A DNA stretch of 64,000 nt from Hydrogenophaga sp. (GCA_016790705.1 JAEUOT010000067.1:1-64000), one strand, 5' to 3'. Counted from the first letter of the stretch, positions 15,726 through 26,453 are shown. The notes: generated from the sequence alone by a model not told the origin. Numbers and translations: made by a program.

Positions 15726-18091
15726 TCGCGCACCTTCAAAACGGAAACCAGGTCCAGGCGGTCGATCTGCCGGCGCACCAGCAGCGCACTCGCCACCCCC
15801 GCGGCCAGCACGATGAGGCCGGCCGAGGCGTAGGTGGACGGCTCGATCACCACCGCAAAATCAATCGCGTCGCTGGCCATCAGCGCCATCATGGCGCTGG
15901 CCAGCCCGTAGCCCAGCAGCGCGCCGATGGGCAGTGCGATCAGCAGCTCGGCCCCCAGCTCGGCCAGCAGCAGCACCGACACCTCGGCCCGCGTCATGCC
16001 CAGCACGCGCAAGCTCGCCAGTTCCCACGCGCGCTCGGACAGCGAGATGCGCGCGGCGTTGTAGATGATGCCCACCGCCATGGCGACGGCGAACAGCGTC
16101 AGGATGCCGCTGAAGACGCCCATGTTGCGTTCGGTGCGCTGGCTGAAGGCTTCGTAAGAGCCGGCCTTGTCGAACACCGAGGCGATGGTCGGTGCGCCCT
16201 TGACGGCGGTCCAGAACGCGGTCATCGCTGCAGGATCGACCTGCAGCGCGGCGGCGGCCACACCGTCGCCATCGCGGGCCAGCCGGTTCATCGCGGCCAG
16301 GTCCATGAACAGCAGCTTGCCGAACTGGGTGTGCACGATGTCGACCACCTCGATCTGCACCTGACGCCGGTGCCAGAGGCGGAAGTCGAGCGTGACCCGG
16401 TCGCCCACCCGCGCGCCCAGCTCGCGCGCGAGCAGCGCCGACAGCACCACGCCATTGGGCGGCAGCGCGACCGGGCCGCGCTCTTCGTCGACCACCCGCA
16501 GCAACTGCGCGCCGGCCACGTAGCCGCTGAGCGCCGTGTCCTCGCTGCGGCCGCGCCAGCTCACCTTGACCGGCTCGGTGCGGTAGGGCTCGGCGTCGAT
16601 CACGCCGGGCAGGCGCTTGAGGTCCTGCACCACGGTCGGCGGCACCGGGCGGCGGAAGTTGACCAGCACATCGCCCTGCTGCACCTGGCGGTACTGCACG
16701 TCGGCGATGTGGTGGATGGCGTCGAGCCAGAAGGCACCCGAGATCTGCAGCGCCACCGCCAGCGCGATGCCGGTGACGGTGAAGGCCGCGCGCAGCGGCC
16801 GACGCTCGACCTGGCGCACCACCATGCGCGCGCCGGTCGTGAGGAAACGGCCCAAGCCCAGGCGCTCGACCAGGGTCTTCGAATACATCGGCGGCGCGGG
16901 CGGCAGCATGGCCTGCGCCGGGCGCAGCCGCACCACGGAACGGATCGCGGTCCAGGTGCCGGCCGTGGCGGCCACGGTCGCAATCAGCCCCGAGGCCAGC
17001 AGCAGCCAGGGGCTCATGACATAGGCCAGACCGTTGAAGCGGAACACCTCGTCGTAGAGGCTGAGCATGCCGCGGCCGATGAACTCGCTCAGCGCCAGTC
17101 CGGCCAGCACGCCCAGCCCGGCGATCACCAGCGCCAGTTGCGTGTAGTGCCAGCCGATGGCGGCGTCGGGGTAGCCCAGGGCCTTGAGCGCGGCGATCTG
17201 GCTGCGCTGCGTGGCGACCTGGCGGCTGAGCACCACGTTGAGGATAAACATGGCGACCGCGAGAAAGATCGCCGGCAGCACCGTGCCCATGACCTTGAGC
17301 GAGGACAGTTCGTCGCTCACGATCTTGGCCGAGAGCTGGCCGTCACGGCCCACCGCGCCGACGCTGCCGTAATCGGCGAGCAGACGGTCCACCTGCGCGC
17401 GCACCGACAGCTCGGGCACGCCGGGTGCGAGGCGCAGCGAGGCCTGGTTGAAGGCGCCCTCCATGTCGAACTGTTCGACGAGGCGCTGGCCGTCGATCCA
17501 CCAGACACCAAAGGCCGTGTCGTCGGGCGCGCCGCCCTGCGAGGCGAAGACGTATTCGGGCGTGACGGCGGTGCCGACGATGTGCAGCCGCTCGCGCCGG
17601 CCGTTGAGGATGGCGTGCACCTCGTCGCCGGGCCTGAGCTGCCGCGCGGCGGCGAAACGGTCGCTGACCAGTGCTTCCAACGCATTGCCACGCTCGGGCC
17701 AGCGGCCGCGCTTGAGCGTGAGCGCGTTCAGGCCCTGGCGCCCGTTGTGGACCGCAGAGAGGTCGAGCGCGATGAAGCGGCCGGTGACGGGCGGGACCAC
17801 GCCGGGCAGGTCGATCTGCGCGTCGAACACCACGTCGAGCTTCACCTCCTCGACGCCGTGGATCGCGGCCAGCCGCTCGCGCAACTGCACCGGCGCGCGC
17901 TTGAGGCCCACGAACACGTCGGCCAGCCGGTTGTCGCGATAGAAAGCGTCGCGCGAACCCTTGAGCGACTCGTGCACCGCGAACATGCCGACGAAGCCCG
18001 ACACGCCAATGGCCACGACCATGGCAATCGTCAGGACCTGCGCACGCAGACGCTTCAGGTCGCGCCAGAGCTTGGTGTGGAGCGTCGACAT
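15722..18091 (-). CDS. ABC transporter permease with two FtsX/MacB domains
   Basis: This 789-residue inner-membrane protein has one N-terminal membrane segment (about 18-40), a large periplasmic domain, a first group of membrane helices around 250-385, a second periplasmic part and a final group of helices around 660-770. That doubled FtsX arrangement is typical of lipoprotein- or macrolide-type mechanotransmission exporters. It lies between the ATPase (9 bp gap) and the adaptor (4-bp overlap). Such systems export lipids, peptides or drugs; nothing in the sequence fixes the substrate. Confidence 0.9.
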   Translation of the reverse strand: MSTLHTKLWRDLKRLRAQVLTIAMVVAIGVSGFVGMFAVHESLKGSRDAFYRDNRLADVFVGLKRAPVQLRERLAAIHGVEEVKLDVVFDAQIDLPGVVPPVTGRFIALDLSAVHNGRQGLNALTLKRGRWPERGNALEALVSDRFAAARQLRPGDEVHAILNGRRERLHIVGTAVTPEYVFASQGGAPDDTAFGVWWIDGQRLVEQFDMEGAFNQASLRLAPGVPELSVRAQVDRLLADYGSVGAVGRDGQLSAKIVSDELSSLKVMGTVLPAIFLAVAMFILNVVLSRQVATQRSQIAALKALGYPDAAIGWHYTQLALVIAGLGVLAGLALSEFIGRGMLSLYDEVFRFNGLAYVMSPWLLLASGLIATVAATAGTWTAIRSVVRLRPAQAMLPPAPPMYSKTLVERLGLGRFLTTGARMVVRQVERRPLRAAFTVTGIALAVALQISGAFWLDAIHHIADVQYRQVQQGDVLVNFRRPVPPTVVQDLKRLPGVIDAEPYRTEPVKVSWRGRSEDTALSGYVAGAQLLRVVDEERGPVALPPNGVVLSALLARELGARVGDRVTLDFRLWHRRQVQIEVVDIVHTQFGKLLFMDLAAMNRLARDGDGVAAAALQVDPAAMTAFWTAVKGAPTIASVFDKAGSYEAFSQRTERNMGVFSGILTLFAVAMAVGIIYNAARISLSERAWELASLRVLGMTRAEVSVLLLAELGAELLIALPIGALLGYGLASAMMALMASDAIDFAVVIEPSTYASAGLIVLAAGVASALLVRRQIDRLDLVSVLKVRE

Positions 18092-18100
18092 GTCAGAAGC

Positions 18101-18832
<732 letters not shown>

Positions 18833-18938
18833 GCTTGCAGTGTGCGACAAGGGCGCCCCGTGGGTGCTGATGTGCGTCAAGCCAGCCAGCCCCATATGTC
18901 TTCCTGATGGCCGGCACACTAGTCTTAGTCTGTGCGTC

Positions 18939-20498
18939 ATGGATACACCGATAGAACCGTCTGTGCAACCATCCGCCCCTCGCCCCGTTTGGGTGCGTGC
19001 GGCGCTGGTGTGGCTGGCCGCATGGGGCGCGATGGTGTGGCTGGATGGCGCGCTGGATCTGGCCAACCTGGCCATGCCGCTGGTTCTGGCCTCTGCCCTG
19101 GCCTCGCTGTGGCTGCCGGTGTGGGCAAGCCTGGCGTCGAGCACGGTCGCTGTCCTCGCCTTCAACTGGACCTTTGTCCCGCCACGACACACGTTCACGG
19201 TGGACCTGCACCAGAACGCGCTGCTGCTGGTCGCCCTGCTGCTGGTGAACTGGATCATTGCCGGGCTGGTGATCCGCCAACGCCAGCACGGACAGACTGC
19301 GCAAGCGATGGCCGAGCGCGAGACGCGCCTGCGCCAGTGGGGTGACACCCTGCGCGACGCGAGCGACCCCGCCGCCCATGCCGCAGCACTGCACACCGCC
19401 TTGCACCAGGCCACGGGCAGCGAGGTGGTGGTCGCCGTGTTGCGGTCCCTGGAAGGCGGGCCGGACGATGCGTCGACGCTCATGGTCGGCGAGCCGTCTG
19501 ACGAACAACGCGCCGGTCTGTCGCTGTGCATCAGGGACGGACGCCCGATGGGTTCGGGCACCGGGCGATACGACGAACTGGGCGACGCGTACCTGCCGCT
19601 GCGTGGACGCGGAATCACGCTGGGGGCGGCCCTGGTGCGGGACTTCGCCAGACACCCGCAGGCGATCAGTCTGAGGCCCCATCTGCAAGCCCTGTGTGAC
19701 CAGATGGGCGGTGCCATGCACCGCTCGCAGATCGGCCGGAAAGAACAGCTGGCACGCGAGCAGTCCCAGCTACAGGCCACGCGCAACGCGTTCCTCTCTG
19801 CCATCTCGCACGACTACCGCACCCCTTTGGCCACCATCATGAGCGCAGCATCGGCCCTGCAGGAACAGAGCGAGCGCATGGACAGCGAGCAACGAAGACA
19901 GTTGGCCGCGGGGATCGTCGAGGAGAGCGAACGGCTCGCCCGCCTCACCGACAACACGCTGCAGCTGGCGCGGCTCGATGCGCCGGACGTGCGCCTTACC
20001 TGCGACTGGGAATCGGCCGAGGAGATCGTCGGCACCGTGTTGAGACGGGCCCGACGCCGGCCGGACGGGACCCGCGTGCAGGCCTGGGTCGAACCGGGTC
20101 TTCCCCTGCTGTGGTGCGACGCTTTGCTGGTGTCCCAGCTGCTGGACAACCTGCTGGACAACGCCATGAAATACAGCCCGGAAGGCTCCCGGGTCGGTGT
20201 GCATGCGTCGCTCGATGGCGACCAGATCTGCCTGAGGGTGAGCGATCAGGGGCCGGGCATCGCGCCGGCCTGGCGCGAGCGGGTGTTCGACGTGTTCCAG
20301 CGGGGCGAGGCCCTCTGCGGTGTCCCCGCCGACGGGCGCAACCGTCGCGGGTCAGGCGTCGGCCTGGCGGTGTGTCGTGCGATCGCCCGCGCGCACGGAG
20401 GCGATCTGCGACTGACCTCGGCGCAGGGTGGCGGCTGTTGTTTCGAATTCCGCCTCCCGCGACGCGAAGCCGCACCAGCACCGGAGGCCGGAGCATGA
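18939..20498 (+). CDS. KdpD-like sensor histidine kinase lacking the N-terminal KdpD domain
   Basis: This 519-residue protein begins with about four membrane helices (residues 15-110) like the DUF4118 domain of KdpD, followed by a GAF-like region, the phosphoacceptor H291 in SHDYRTPLA, the N-box [12 protein letters not shown] and the G-box SDQGPGI. KdpD normally has a further 370-residue cytoplasmic KdpD/USP part, which is absent. It overlaps the response-regulator gene by 4 bp (ATGA). Since kup follows and no kdpFABC is present, it may sense potassium or turgor for Kup. That link is inferred. Confidence 0.87.
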   Translation: MDTPIEPSVQPSAPRPVWVRAALVWLAAWGAMVWLDGALDLANLAMPLVLASALASLWLPVWASLASSTVAVLAFNWTFVPPRHTFTVDLHQNALLLVALLLVNWIIAGLVIRQRQHGQTAQAMAERETRLRQWGDTLRDASDPAAHAAALHTALHQATGSEVVVAVLRSLEGGPDDASTLMVGEPSDEQRAGLSLCIRDGRPMGSGTGRYDELGDAYLPLRGRGITLGAALVRDFARHPQAISLRPHLQALCDQMGGAMHRSQIGRKEQLAREQSQLQATRNAFLSAISHDYRTPLATIMSAASALQEQSERMDSEQRRQLAAGIVEESERLARLTDNTLQLARLDAPDVRLTCDWESAEEIVGTVLRRARRRPDGTRVQAWVEPGLPLLWCDALLVSQLLDNLLDNAMKYSPEGSRVGVHASLDGDQICLRVSDQGPGIAPAWRERVFDVFQRGEALCGVPADGRNRRGSGVGLAVCRAIARAHGGDLRLTSAQGGGCCFEFRLPRREAAPAPEAGA

Positions 20499-21205
20499 GC
20501 CACGGCGTGCTGCTGCTCGAAGACGATCGTGTTCTGCGCACCTCGCTGCGGGAAGCCCTGGCCATCGAGGGCTACCGGGTACACACCGCTGCCAGTCTCG
20601 CCGACGCCAGGGCGCAGTTGAGAAGCATCCGGCCGGAGGAGCCGATCGACCTCGTGCTGCTGGACCTGGGCCTGCCCGATGGTGATGGCCAGACACTGCT
20701 CGATGAGCTGCGCAAACAGGGCCATGTGGCCGTGCTCGTGATCTCCGCTCGGGAAGCCGAGGGCCAGAAGATACGGGTGCTGGACGGAGGGGCAGACGAC
20801 TATCTGGTCAAGCCGTTTGGCATCGGCGAGCTGCTGGCGCGCATGCGGGCCGCCCTGCGGCATCGCGGCCACGCGACCGAGCCGCCCGTACTCGCCTACC
20901 AGCATGGCGCGCTGAACATCGATCTGAAGACGCGGCGTGTGCGGCACCATGGTCTCGAAGTGCACCTCACACCCACCGAGTTCGCCCTGCTGGCGAGGCT
21001 GGTGCGGCAGGCGGGCCAGGTGGTCACCCACCGCCATCTGCTGGCCGACGTCTGGGGCGCAGAGCATGTGGACCAGACCCACTATCTGCGCCTGTACATG
21101 GGTCAGTTGCGCGCCAAACTGGAAGACGACAGCGCAGAGCCCAGGCATCTGCTGACCGAGACCGGGGTGGGCTACCGCATGGCCGAGCCGGACACGGACA
21201 CCTGA
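20495..21205 (+). CDS. KdpE-like OmpR-family response regulator
   Basis: This 236-residue regulator has a receiver domain with acidic residues 9-11 and the phosphorylated aspartate D57 (LLDLGLPDGDG), the switch lysine in DDYLVKPFG, and a C-terminal winged-helix OmpR domain (HLTPTEFALLARLVRQAG, HYLRLYMGQLRAKLE). The segments resemble KdpE. It is translationally coupled to the kinase gene. Its closest downstream gene, 68 bp away, is the potassium transporter kup, a natural target. Confidence 0.92.
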   Translation: MSHGVLLLEDDRVLRTSLREALAIEGYRVHTAASLADARAQLRSIRPEEPIDLVLLDLGLPDGDGQTLLDELRKQGHVAVLVISAREAEGQKIRVLDGGADDYLVKPFGIGELLARMRAALRHRGHATEPPVLAYQHGALNIDLKTRRVRHHGLEVHLTPTEFALLARLVRQAGQVVTHRHLLADVWGAEHVDQTHYLRLYMGQLRAKLEDDSAEPRHLLTETGVGYRMAEPDTDT

Positions 21206-21273
21206 ACCCTTCCCTTATGCGTTTCTGATGCGGGCACGGGCACCGTGGAGACCATCGAATCCACGGAACCACC

Positions 21274-23163
21274 ATGACCGCCACGACGCCCGACTCCCCC
21301 CGCCGCCAGGGCCTTGCCGCCCTCACCCTCGCCGCCATCGGTGTGGTCTACGGCGACATCGGCACCAGCCCGCTCTACACGGTCAAGGAAATCTTCGCGC
21401 CCCACACCGGCGTGCCTCTGGACGCGGCCCACCTGGTGGGCGCCGTCTCGGCCATCTTCTGGGCGCTGATGCTGGTGGTCACGCTCAAATATGTGGTCCT
21501 GATCCTGCGCGCCGACAACCACGGCGAAGGCGGCGGTCTGGCCTTGACCGCGCTTGCGGCGCGTGCCGTGGCCGATCGGCCGGGGGTGCGACAGCTCCTG
21601 CTGTTGCTGGGCGTCTTCGGCGCCACGCTGTTCTACGGCGACAGCGTGATCACGCCCGCCATTTCCGTGCTTGGCGCGATGGAGGGACTGGAGCTGGTCA
21701 CCCCCGTTCTGAAGCCGTATGTGGTGCCGGCCACATTGGCCATCCTGGTGGGGCTATTCCTGATGCAGCGATTCGGCACGGCGGTGGTGGGGCGCTTCTT
21801 CGGACCGGTGATCGTGATCTGGTTCCTGGTGCTCGGCGCGACCGGCGTCTGGCACATTTCCCAACAGCCGACCATCCTCACGGCCCTCAATCCGCTGCGC
21901 GCATGGGAGTTCCTCAGCGGCCGAGGCTGGCATGTATTCGCGGCCGTCGGTGCGATCGTGCTGGCACTGACGGGGGCGGAAGCCTTGTATGCCGACATGG
22001 GCCACTTCGGCCGCCGCCCCATCCAGATCGCCTGGACGGGCCTGGTCCTGCCCAGCCTGGCGCTGAACTACCTGGGCCAGGGCGCCTTGCTGATGGCAGA
22101 CCCCTCCGCAATCGAGAACCCGTTCTATCGGCTGTTCCCCGATGCCTGGGTGCTGCCGGCCCTGGTGCTGGCGACGCTGGCGGCCATCATCGCCTCGCAG
22201 GCCGTGATTTCCGGCGCGTACTCGATGACCAAGCAGGCGATCCAGCTCGGCTTCCTCCCGCGCATGCGGGTGCGCTACACCAGCGCTCGCGAGATCGGAC
22301 AGATCTACATGCCCGGCGTGAACTGGGCACTGCTGGTCGGCGTGATTGCAGTGGTGTTGCGCTTTGGCAGTTCGTCCGCCCTGGCCAGCGCGTATGGCAT
22401 TGCCGTGACGCTGACCATGATGATCACGACCGTGCTCACATATTTCGTGGTGCGCCACGGCTGGTCGCTGCCCGCCCCTGTCGCCATGGGTGCCACCTCG
22501 TTCTTCCTCTGCCTGGACGCCCTGCTGGTTGCAGGCTGTGCCATCAAGTTCTTCGAAGGCGGCTGGTTCCCGCTCGCGCTGGGCACCTCGCTCTTCGTGG
22601 TCATGAGCACCTGGCGGCGAGGACGACAACTGCTGATGGAAAGCATCCGGCGTGACGGTCTGTCGCTGCGGGAGTTTGTCGATGGCCTCGATCCTCGCGG
22701 CTTCCCGCGTGCGCAACGCACCGCGGTGTACGCGGTGGCGGACCCGGAAACCGTGCCGCAAGCGCTGCTGCACAACCTCAAGCACAACCAGGTCCTGCAC
22801 GAGCGCAACGTGATTCTGACCGTGCAGTTCCGGGACGAGCCCTGGGTTCCGATGGAAGAGCGCGTCACCGTTGAGGCCATGGGCCACGGCTTCTGGCAGG
22901 TACGGGTGAACTACGGCTTCATGAACGCACCGGATGTCCCCAAGGCGCTGGAACTCGCCGCCTCGCATGGCCTGGCGGTTCCGCTGTTCGAAACCAGCTA
23001 TTTCCTCAGCCGCGAGACCGTGGTGCCCTCGCCCGGCGGCGGCATGGCGCACTGGCGTGAAAAGCTGTTCGCCACCATGAGCCAGAACGCCGGAGGCGTG
23101 GTGGAGTTCTTCCGTCTCCCGGGCAACGCGGTGGTGGAGCTGGGCACGCGTGTGCCCATCTGA
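21274..23163 (+). CDS. kup: Kup-family low-affinity potassium transporter
   Basis: This 629-residue membrane protein imports potassium, probably with protons. The signature [19 protein letters not shown] is near residues 22-40, followed by about 12 membrane helices up to residue 430 (including [22 protein letters not shown] and [19 protein letters not shown]), then a 190-residue cytoplasmic C-terminal domain. Length is normal for the family. The short gap behind the KdpDE-like genes suggests joint transcription or direct control by them. It converges with the DUF1398 gene with only 2 bp between stops. Confidence 0.95.
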   Translation: MTATTPDSPRRQGLAALTLAAIGVVYGDIGTSPLYTVKEIFAPHTGVPLDAAHLVGAVSAIFWALMLVVTLKYVVLILRADNHGEGGGLALTALAARAVADRPGVRQLLLLLGVFGATLFYGDSVITPAISVLGAMEGLELVTPVLKPYVVPATLAILVGLFLMQRFGTAVVGRFFGPVIVIWFLVLGATGVWHISQQPTILTALNPLRAWEFLSGRGWHVFAAVGAIVLALTGAEALYADMGHFGRRPIQIAWTGLVLPSLALNYLGQGALLMADPSAIENPFYRLFPDAWVLPALVLATLAAIIASQAVISGAYSMTKQAIQLGFLPRMRVRYTSAREIGQIYMPGVNWALLVGVIAVVLRFGSSSALASAYGIAVTLTMMITTVLTYFVVRHGWSLPAPVAMGATSFFLCLDALLVAGCAIKFFEGGWFPLALGTSLFVVMSTWRRGRQLLMESIRRDGLSLREFVDGLDPRGFPRAQRTAVYAVADPETVPQALLHNLKHNQVLHERNVILTVQFRDEPWVPMEERVTVEAMGHGFWQVRVNYGFMNAPDVPKALELAASHGLAVPLFETSYFLSRETVVPSPGGGMAHWREKLFATMSQNAGGVVEFFRLPGNAVVELGTRVPI

Positions 23164-23165
23164 GT

Positions 23166-23573
23166 TCAGTCCGGAAAACGCTCGACGTGCGTCTCGCCCC
23201 GGCGGCCGAAATAGCTCACGTGCCGACCGGCGATCCAGACGGTGTATCCCGCGCAGCCGGCCCGCTGTGTCAGCGCCTTGAATTCTGGGTACATCACCTC
23301 GCCCCGCTGCGCGCCCCGGATCGCCGCGCGCACGCCGTCGCCGTCGAAGACCTCGGCGATGCCCTCGGCCGGTTTTCCGAACGCCAGATCCAGGGAATCG
23401 CCATCCGGCAGGAAGTAGGTAGCCCGCCCGCAGCGGTAGTCCACATAGTAGGACTCGACGCCCACCTCGATCAGTTGGCCGATCACCTGGCCGAAGTGGA
23501 TGCGGCCTTCGTTGGAGGCGTCGAAGGTGGAACGGATGGCGTGCCGGACGTGGTCTTGCATGGTGGGGCTCAT
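23166..23573 (-). CDS. DUF1398 family protein
   Basis: This 135-residue protein resembles the DUF1398 family (YVDYRCGRATYFLPDGDSL, FDGDGVRAAIRGAQRGEVMYPEF, AGYTVWIAGRHVSYFGRRGETHVERFP). No biochemical function is known for the family. The start MSPTMQDH overlaps the stop of the MarR gene by ATGA; a second ATG lies four codons later. It is co-transcribed with that MarR regulator and so probably repressed by it. Confidence 0.75.
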   Translation of the reverse strand: MSPTMQDHVRHAIRSTFDASNEGRIHFGQVIGQLIEVGVESYYVDYRCGRATYFLPDGDSLDLAFGKPAEGIAEVFDGDGVRAAIRGAQRGEVMYPEFKALTQRAGCAGYTVWIAGRHVSYFGRRGETHVERFPD

Positions 23574-24052
23574 TGGGAAGGGATCTGTTTGAGCTGGTGG
23601 TGCTGCACCAGCGCCTGCATCGCGGCGACCAGCGCCTCGCGTTCGCTGGCGGGCAGGTGGCCGAAGAAGTGTTCGTCGTTGGCGTCGGCCAGCTTCGCCA
23701 GCCTGGGCACCAGGGCCCGGCCCCGGGCGGTCAGGACCAGCAACTGTTCGCGTGCGTTGCCATCGACCCGCTGACGTTGCGCCAGGCCCTTCTCTTCGAG
23801 CCGGCTGATGACTTTGGACGCCGCGCCCTTGGTCATGCCCAATGCGTCGATCAGGCTGGCGTGGCTGCCCTCCCCGTGCGCCAGCAGCGTGCGCAAGGCC
23901 ACCCATTCGGTGACGGTGACGCCCTGCGCCTCCAGTTGCTGCTGGAAACGCTGTGACACGTGGTTGGAGACGAAGCGCAACCAGAAGCCAAGGTGGGCTT
24001 CGAGCGGCGACGTGGCGGTGGCGGTGGTTCTGACGGTTGGGCGTTTTGCCAT
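23570..24052 (-). CDS. MarR-family transcriptional regulator
   Basis: This 160-residue winged-helix protein has the MarR layout: an N-terminal dimerisation helix, the recognition region SLIDALGMTKGAASKVISRLEEKGL and the wing RQRVDGNAREQLLVLTARG. I choose the ATG at MAKRPT. A longer form from a GTG at 24094 would translate straight through two operator palindromes and the promoter, so it is unlikely. It overlaps the DUF1398 gene by 4 bp. The operators upstream suggest autoregulation. Confidence 0.9.
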   Translation of the reverse strand: MAKRPTVRTTATATSPLEAHLGFWLRFVSNHVSQRFQQQLEAQGVTVTEWVALRTLLAHGEGSHASLIDALGMTKGAASKVISRLEEKGLAQRQRVDGNAREQLLVLTARGRALVPRLAKLADANDEHFFGHLPASEREALVAAMQALVQHHQLKQIPSQ

Positions 24053-24059
24053 GGTTTTG

Positions 24060-24110
24060 GTTTCTTTGGAAACTTTTTTCAGTTTAGTTTCCACGGAAAC
24101 CTTATGTCAA
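24060..24110 (-). promoter_or_regulatory. Promoter with two MarR operators (GTTTC-N4-GAAAC)
   Basis: Reading leftward, TTGACA (24110-24105) and TAAACT (24086-24081) are separated by 18 bp. A perfect inverted repeat GTTTCCACGGAAAC (24087-24100) fills the spacer, and a second copy, GTTTCTTTGGAAAC (24060-24073), follows the expected start, centred 27 bp away. This is the expected arrangement for a self-repressing MarR gene. The -35 box overlaps the stop codon of the upstream LysR gene. Confidence 0.72.
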
Positions 24111-25012
24111 TCCCAGGACCGACCCCCAGCGGCCAGTTCGCCCTTGACATGGGCGATCAGCAGACGCACCCGCTGCGGCACCTGACGCCCTGCTGTGACG
24201 GCATAGACCGGCCAGACCGGCGTGGGCTGCTCGGGCAGCACGCGCATCAGGCGCCCGGCCCGCTCGGCGGGCTCGGCCATGTGGCGGGGCAGCAGCGCGA
24301 TGCCGCGCCCCTCCTGGGCCAGCTTGCGCAGCAGACCCACGCTGTTGGCGGCCAGCACGCAGGGGCCGGGTGCGGCGTCCCATTGCTTCGCGCCGACCCG
24401 CCAGGCCATGGATCCCTGCCCGGTTCTGAGGTCCAGACAGGGCATCGTCACCAGTTGCTCGGGCCGGGACAGCACCGGCACGGTCCGCAGCCAGTCCGGC
24501 GCGGCATACAGGCCGCTGTCGATGTCGCCCACTTTGCGCGCCACCAGCCGGTCGCCCATCGGTTTGCCGATGCGAAAGGCAAGGTCTACCGGGTCGCGCA
24601 ACAGGTCGACGGCGCGGGCGGAGAGATCGAACTCGATGCGCAGACCGGGGTTGGCGTCGCCAAACGCAGCGATGACCGGGCCCAGCACCTCGACGCCCAG
24701 GTCCACCGGCATCGAGATCCGCATCAGCGCCTGTTGCGCGTGACTCACCTTCAGGGCGGCCTGCGCCCGTTCGGCGGCGTCCAGCACTTCCAGACAGCGA
24801 TCGAAGTACGGCCGCGCTGCGGCGGTGAGCGCGACGCTGCGCGTGGTGCGCAGAAACAGCGGCACCCCCAGGCGGGCTTCCATGGCGGCGATCCGGCGCG
24901 ACAGTGTGGACGGGGGCAACTGCAGTCGTGCAGCCGCGTGGCAGAAGCTTCCGGTTCGCGCCACCTCCACGAAGAGCGCGATGTCAGGCAGGGCGAGCAG
25001 CGAATGTTCCAT
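24107..25012 (-). CDS. LysR-family transcriptional regulator
   Basis: This 301-residue regulator has the N-terminal winged helix (LFVEVARTGSFCHAAARLQLPPSTLSRRIAAMEARLGVPLF, about 12-52) and a LysR substrate-binding domain. It belongs to the branch with the RISMPVDLG and DLAFRIG motifs common among regulators of detoxification genes. It is divergent from the small membrane protein gene at 25116, with a 103-bp shared control region, so that gene is its most likely target. The effector is unknown. Confidence 0.92.
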   Translation of the reverse strand: MEHSLLALPDIALFVEVARTGSFCHAAARLQLPPSTLSRRIAAMEARLGVPLFLRTTRSVALTAAARPYFDRCLEVLDAAERAQAALKVSHAQQALMRISMPVDLGVEVLGPVIAAFGDANPGLRIEFDLSARAVDLLRDPVDLAFRIGKPMGDRLVARKVGDIDSGLYAAPDWLRTVPVLSRPEQLVTMPCLDLRTGQGSMAWRVGAKQWDAAPGPCVLAANSVGLLRKLAQEGRGIALLPRHMAEPAERAGRLMRVLPEQPTPVWPVYAVTAGRQVPQRVRLLIAHVKGELAAGGRSWD

Positions 25013-25115
25013 TGATGGAATTCTGCATTGTCTTCACGGCACACCGGGAAGCCGTCCAAACCCCTAAGCTGACACCTTTGACCAAGAAACGCGCTTGAAG
25101 GCGCTGGAGACAACC

Positions 25116-25487
25116 ATGACCCGATTCACCCTCTGGGGCGCCGGCCTGATGATGCTGGTGGTGGGTGCGCTGCACCTGATGGCCCCGCAGATGATGATGC
25201 GCGAGCCCGGCATCGAGCTCGCCACCACCAACCACCTGCACATCATCCGGGCCGCATACGGCGGCGCCTACCTCGGCATTGCGGCGCTGTTCCTGAGCGG
25301 CGCACTGGGCTGGATCGACGCCCGTCCGGCGCTGACCGCCGTGGTGCTGATCTTCGGTGGCTTCGCGCTGGGCCGACTGGTCAGCATCGCGCTGGATGGC
25401 GTGCCGGTGGCGCTGTACCTGGGTGTGCTGGGCGCCGAGGTGTTCTTCACGGTGTGTGCGCTGCGGGCGTTGCGGCGCGCACGCTGA
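25116..25487 (+). CDS. DUF4345-like small membrane protein
   Basis: This 123-residue protein has about four membrane helices (residues 5-25, 45-65, 72-92, 97-117) and resembles DUF4345 proteins, which have no known function. I start it at MTRFTLWG, which has a GGAG ribosome site 6 bp upstream; a second ATG seven codons earlier is possible. It faces the LysR gene. A 6-bp stem, CCGCTC with GAGCGG, lies after its stop (about 25503-25519) without a T tract. Confidence 0.7.
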   Translation: MTRFTLWGAGLMMLVVGALHLMAPQMMMREPGIELATTNHLHIIRAAYGGAYLGIAALFLSGALGWIDARPALTAVVLIFGGFALGRLVSIALDGVPVALYLGVLGAEVFFTVCALRALRRAR

Positions 25488-25533
25488 CCCCGCCTTCGGG
25501 CCCGCTCACAAAGAGCGGCAACCACGCGCGGGC

Positions 25534-26433
25534 TCAGGTTCTCGCAGCCTCGCTGTGCAGCCACGACAGAAACGCCTCCACCGCCGGGCGTTTGGCGTGG
25601 CGTTCGGGGTAGACGGCGAAATGGGCCTTCACCCGTATCGCCTGCTCCATGCCGAATGGCGCCTTGAGCTTGCCCTCGGCCAAGTGGCCGCCCGCATTCA
25701 TCGCACTCTCGAGCGCCACGCCCAACCCCTGAGTAGCGGCGTCCAGTGACATCTGTGCCCGGTCGAACCGCAGCGCAAACCGGTCGGGGGCGCGCAGCTT
25801 GGTGAAGCGGCCGAACCAGTCGGACCACTGCACGATGCTCACATTGCTCTGGATCAGCGGCAGCTCCAGCAACTGCTCCACCCGTTTGAGCTTGTGGGCC
25901 TTGATGAAGGCCGGACTGGCCAGCGGCAGGATGGGCTCCTCGAACAGCGGCTCGACCACCAGATCGCCCCACTGCGGGATGCCATAGCGGATGTCGATGT
26001 CGGCCTGGCCGAGCGCGAAATCGCTGGGCGTGTGCGCCGCCGAGAGGTTGAGCGAGATGTCCGGGTAGGCCTGCGCGAAGCGGTGCAACCGCGGCATGAG
26101 CCACAGGCTGGCGATACTGGGCGCCGAGTGCACGTAGAGGCTGTTGCGGATGCCCTGGCGAAGGTCATCGGTGGCGGCGGCGATGGCGTTGAGCGCCGCC
26201 CCCACGTGCAGCCGGTAGTGCTCCCCGGCAGGGCTCAGGCGGACGCCATGCGCACTGCGCTCGAACAGGCGCACGCCCAGGTGCGCTTCGAGCCGCGACA
26301 CCTGGTGGCTGATGGCCGAGGCGGTGAGGTGCAGTTCGACCGCGGCCAGCGCGAAGCTGCGGCGCCGGGCCACCGCTTCGAAAGCCTGCAGGTTCGTGAT
26401 GGGGGGCAAGGCGGCCATGGGGTCAACCCTCAT
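25534..26433 (-). CDS. LysR-family regulator (GcvA-like) of the SDR/TRAP/transketolase operon
   Basis: This 299-residue regulator starts MRVDPMAALPPITNLQAFEAVARRRSF and has the GcvA-type helix-turn-helix (LHLTASAISHQVSRLEAHLGVRLFER) and effector domain (ADIDIRYG, LPLASPAF). It is divergent from the SDR gene and a dyad with LysR-box geometry lies 6 bp upstream of its own start, so it probably controls both itself and the rightward operon. The inducer is unknown. Confidence 0.92.
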   Translation of the reverse strand: MRVDPMAALPPITNLQAFEAVARRRSFALAAVELHLTASAISHQVSRLEAHLGVRLFERSAHGVRLSPAGEHYRLHVGAALNAIAAATDDLRQGIRNSLYVHSAPSIASLWLMPRLHRFAQAYPDISLNLSAAHTPSDFALGQADIDIRYGIPQWGDLVVEPLFEEPILPLASPAFIKAHKLKRVEQLLELPLIQSNVSIVQWSDWFGRFTKLRAPDRFALRFDRAQMSLDAATQGLGVALESAMNAGGHLAEGKLKAPFGMEQAIRVKAHFAVYPERHAKRPAVEAFLSWLHSEAART

Positions 26434-26438
26434 GTTGA

Positions 26439-26453
26439 ATGACGATCTGTCAT
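26439..26453. promoter_or_regulatory. LysR-box candidate ATGAC-N5-GTCAT
   Basis: A perfect 5-bp inverted repeat with N5 spacer contains T-N11-A (T26440, A26452), the classic LysR binding geometry. It lies between the LysR gene and the divergent SDR gene. A further GTCAT half-site occurs about 20 bp to the right. Confidence 0.5.

Noticed and set aside
24053..24094. Longer MarR protein from a GTG start
   Set aside because: It would translate the two operator palindromes and the -10 region; the ATG at 24052 is correctly placed after them.
25503..25519. CCGCTC/GAGCGG hairpin as a terminator
   Set aside because: The stem is only 6 bp and no T tract follows on either strand.
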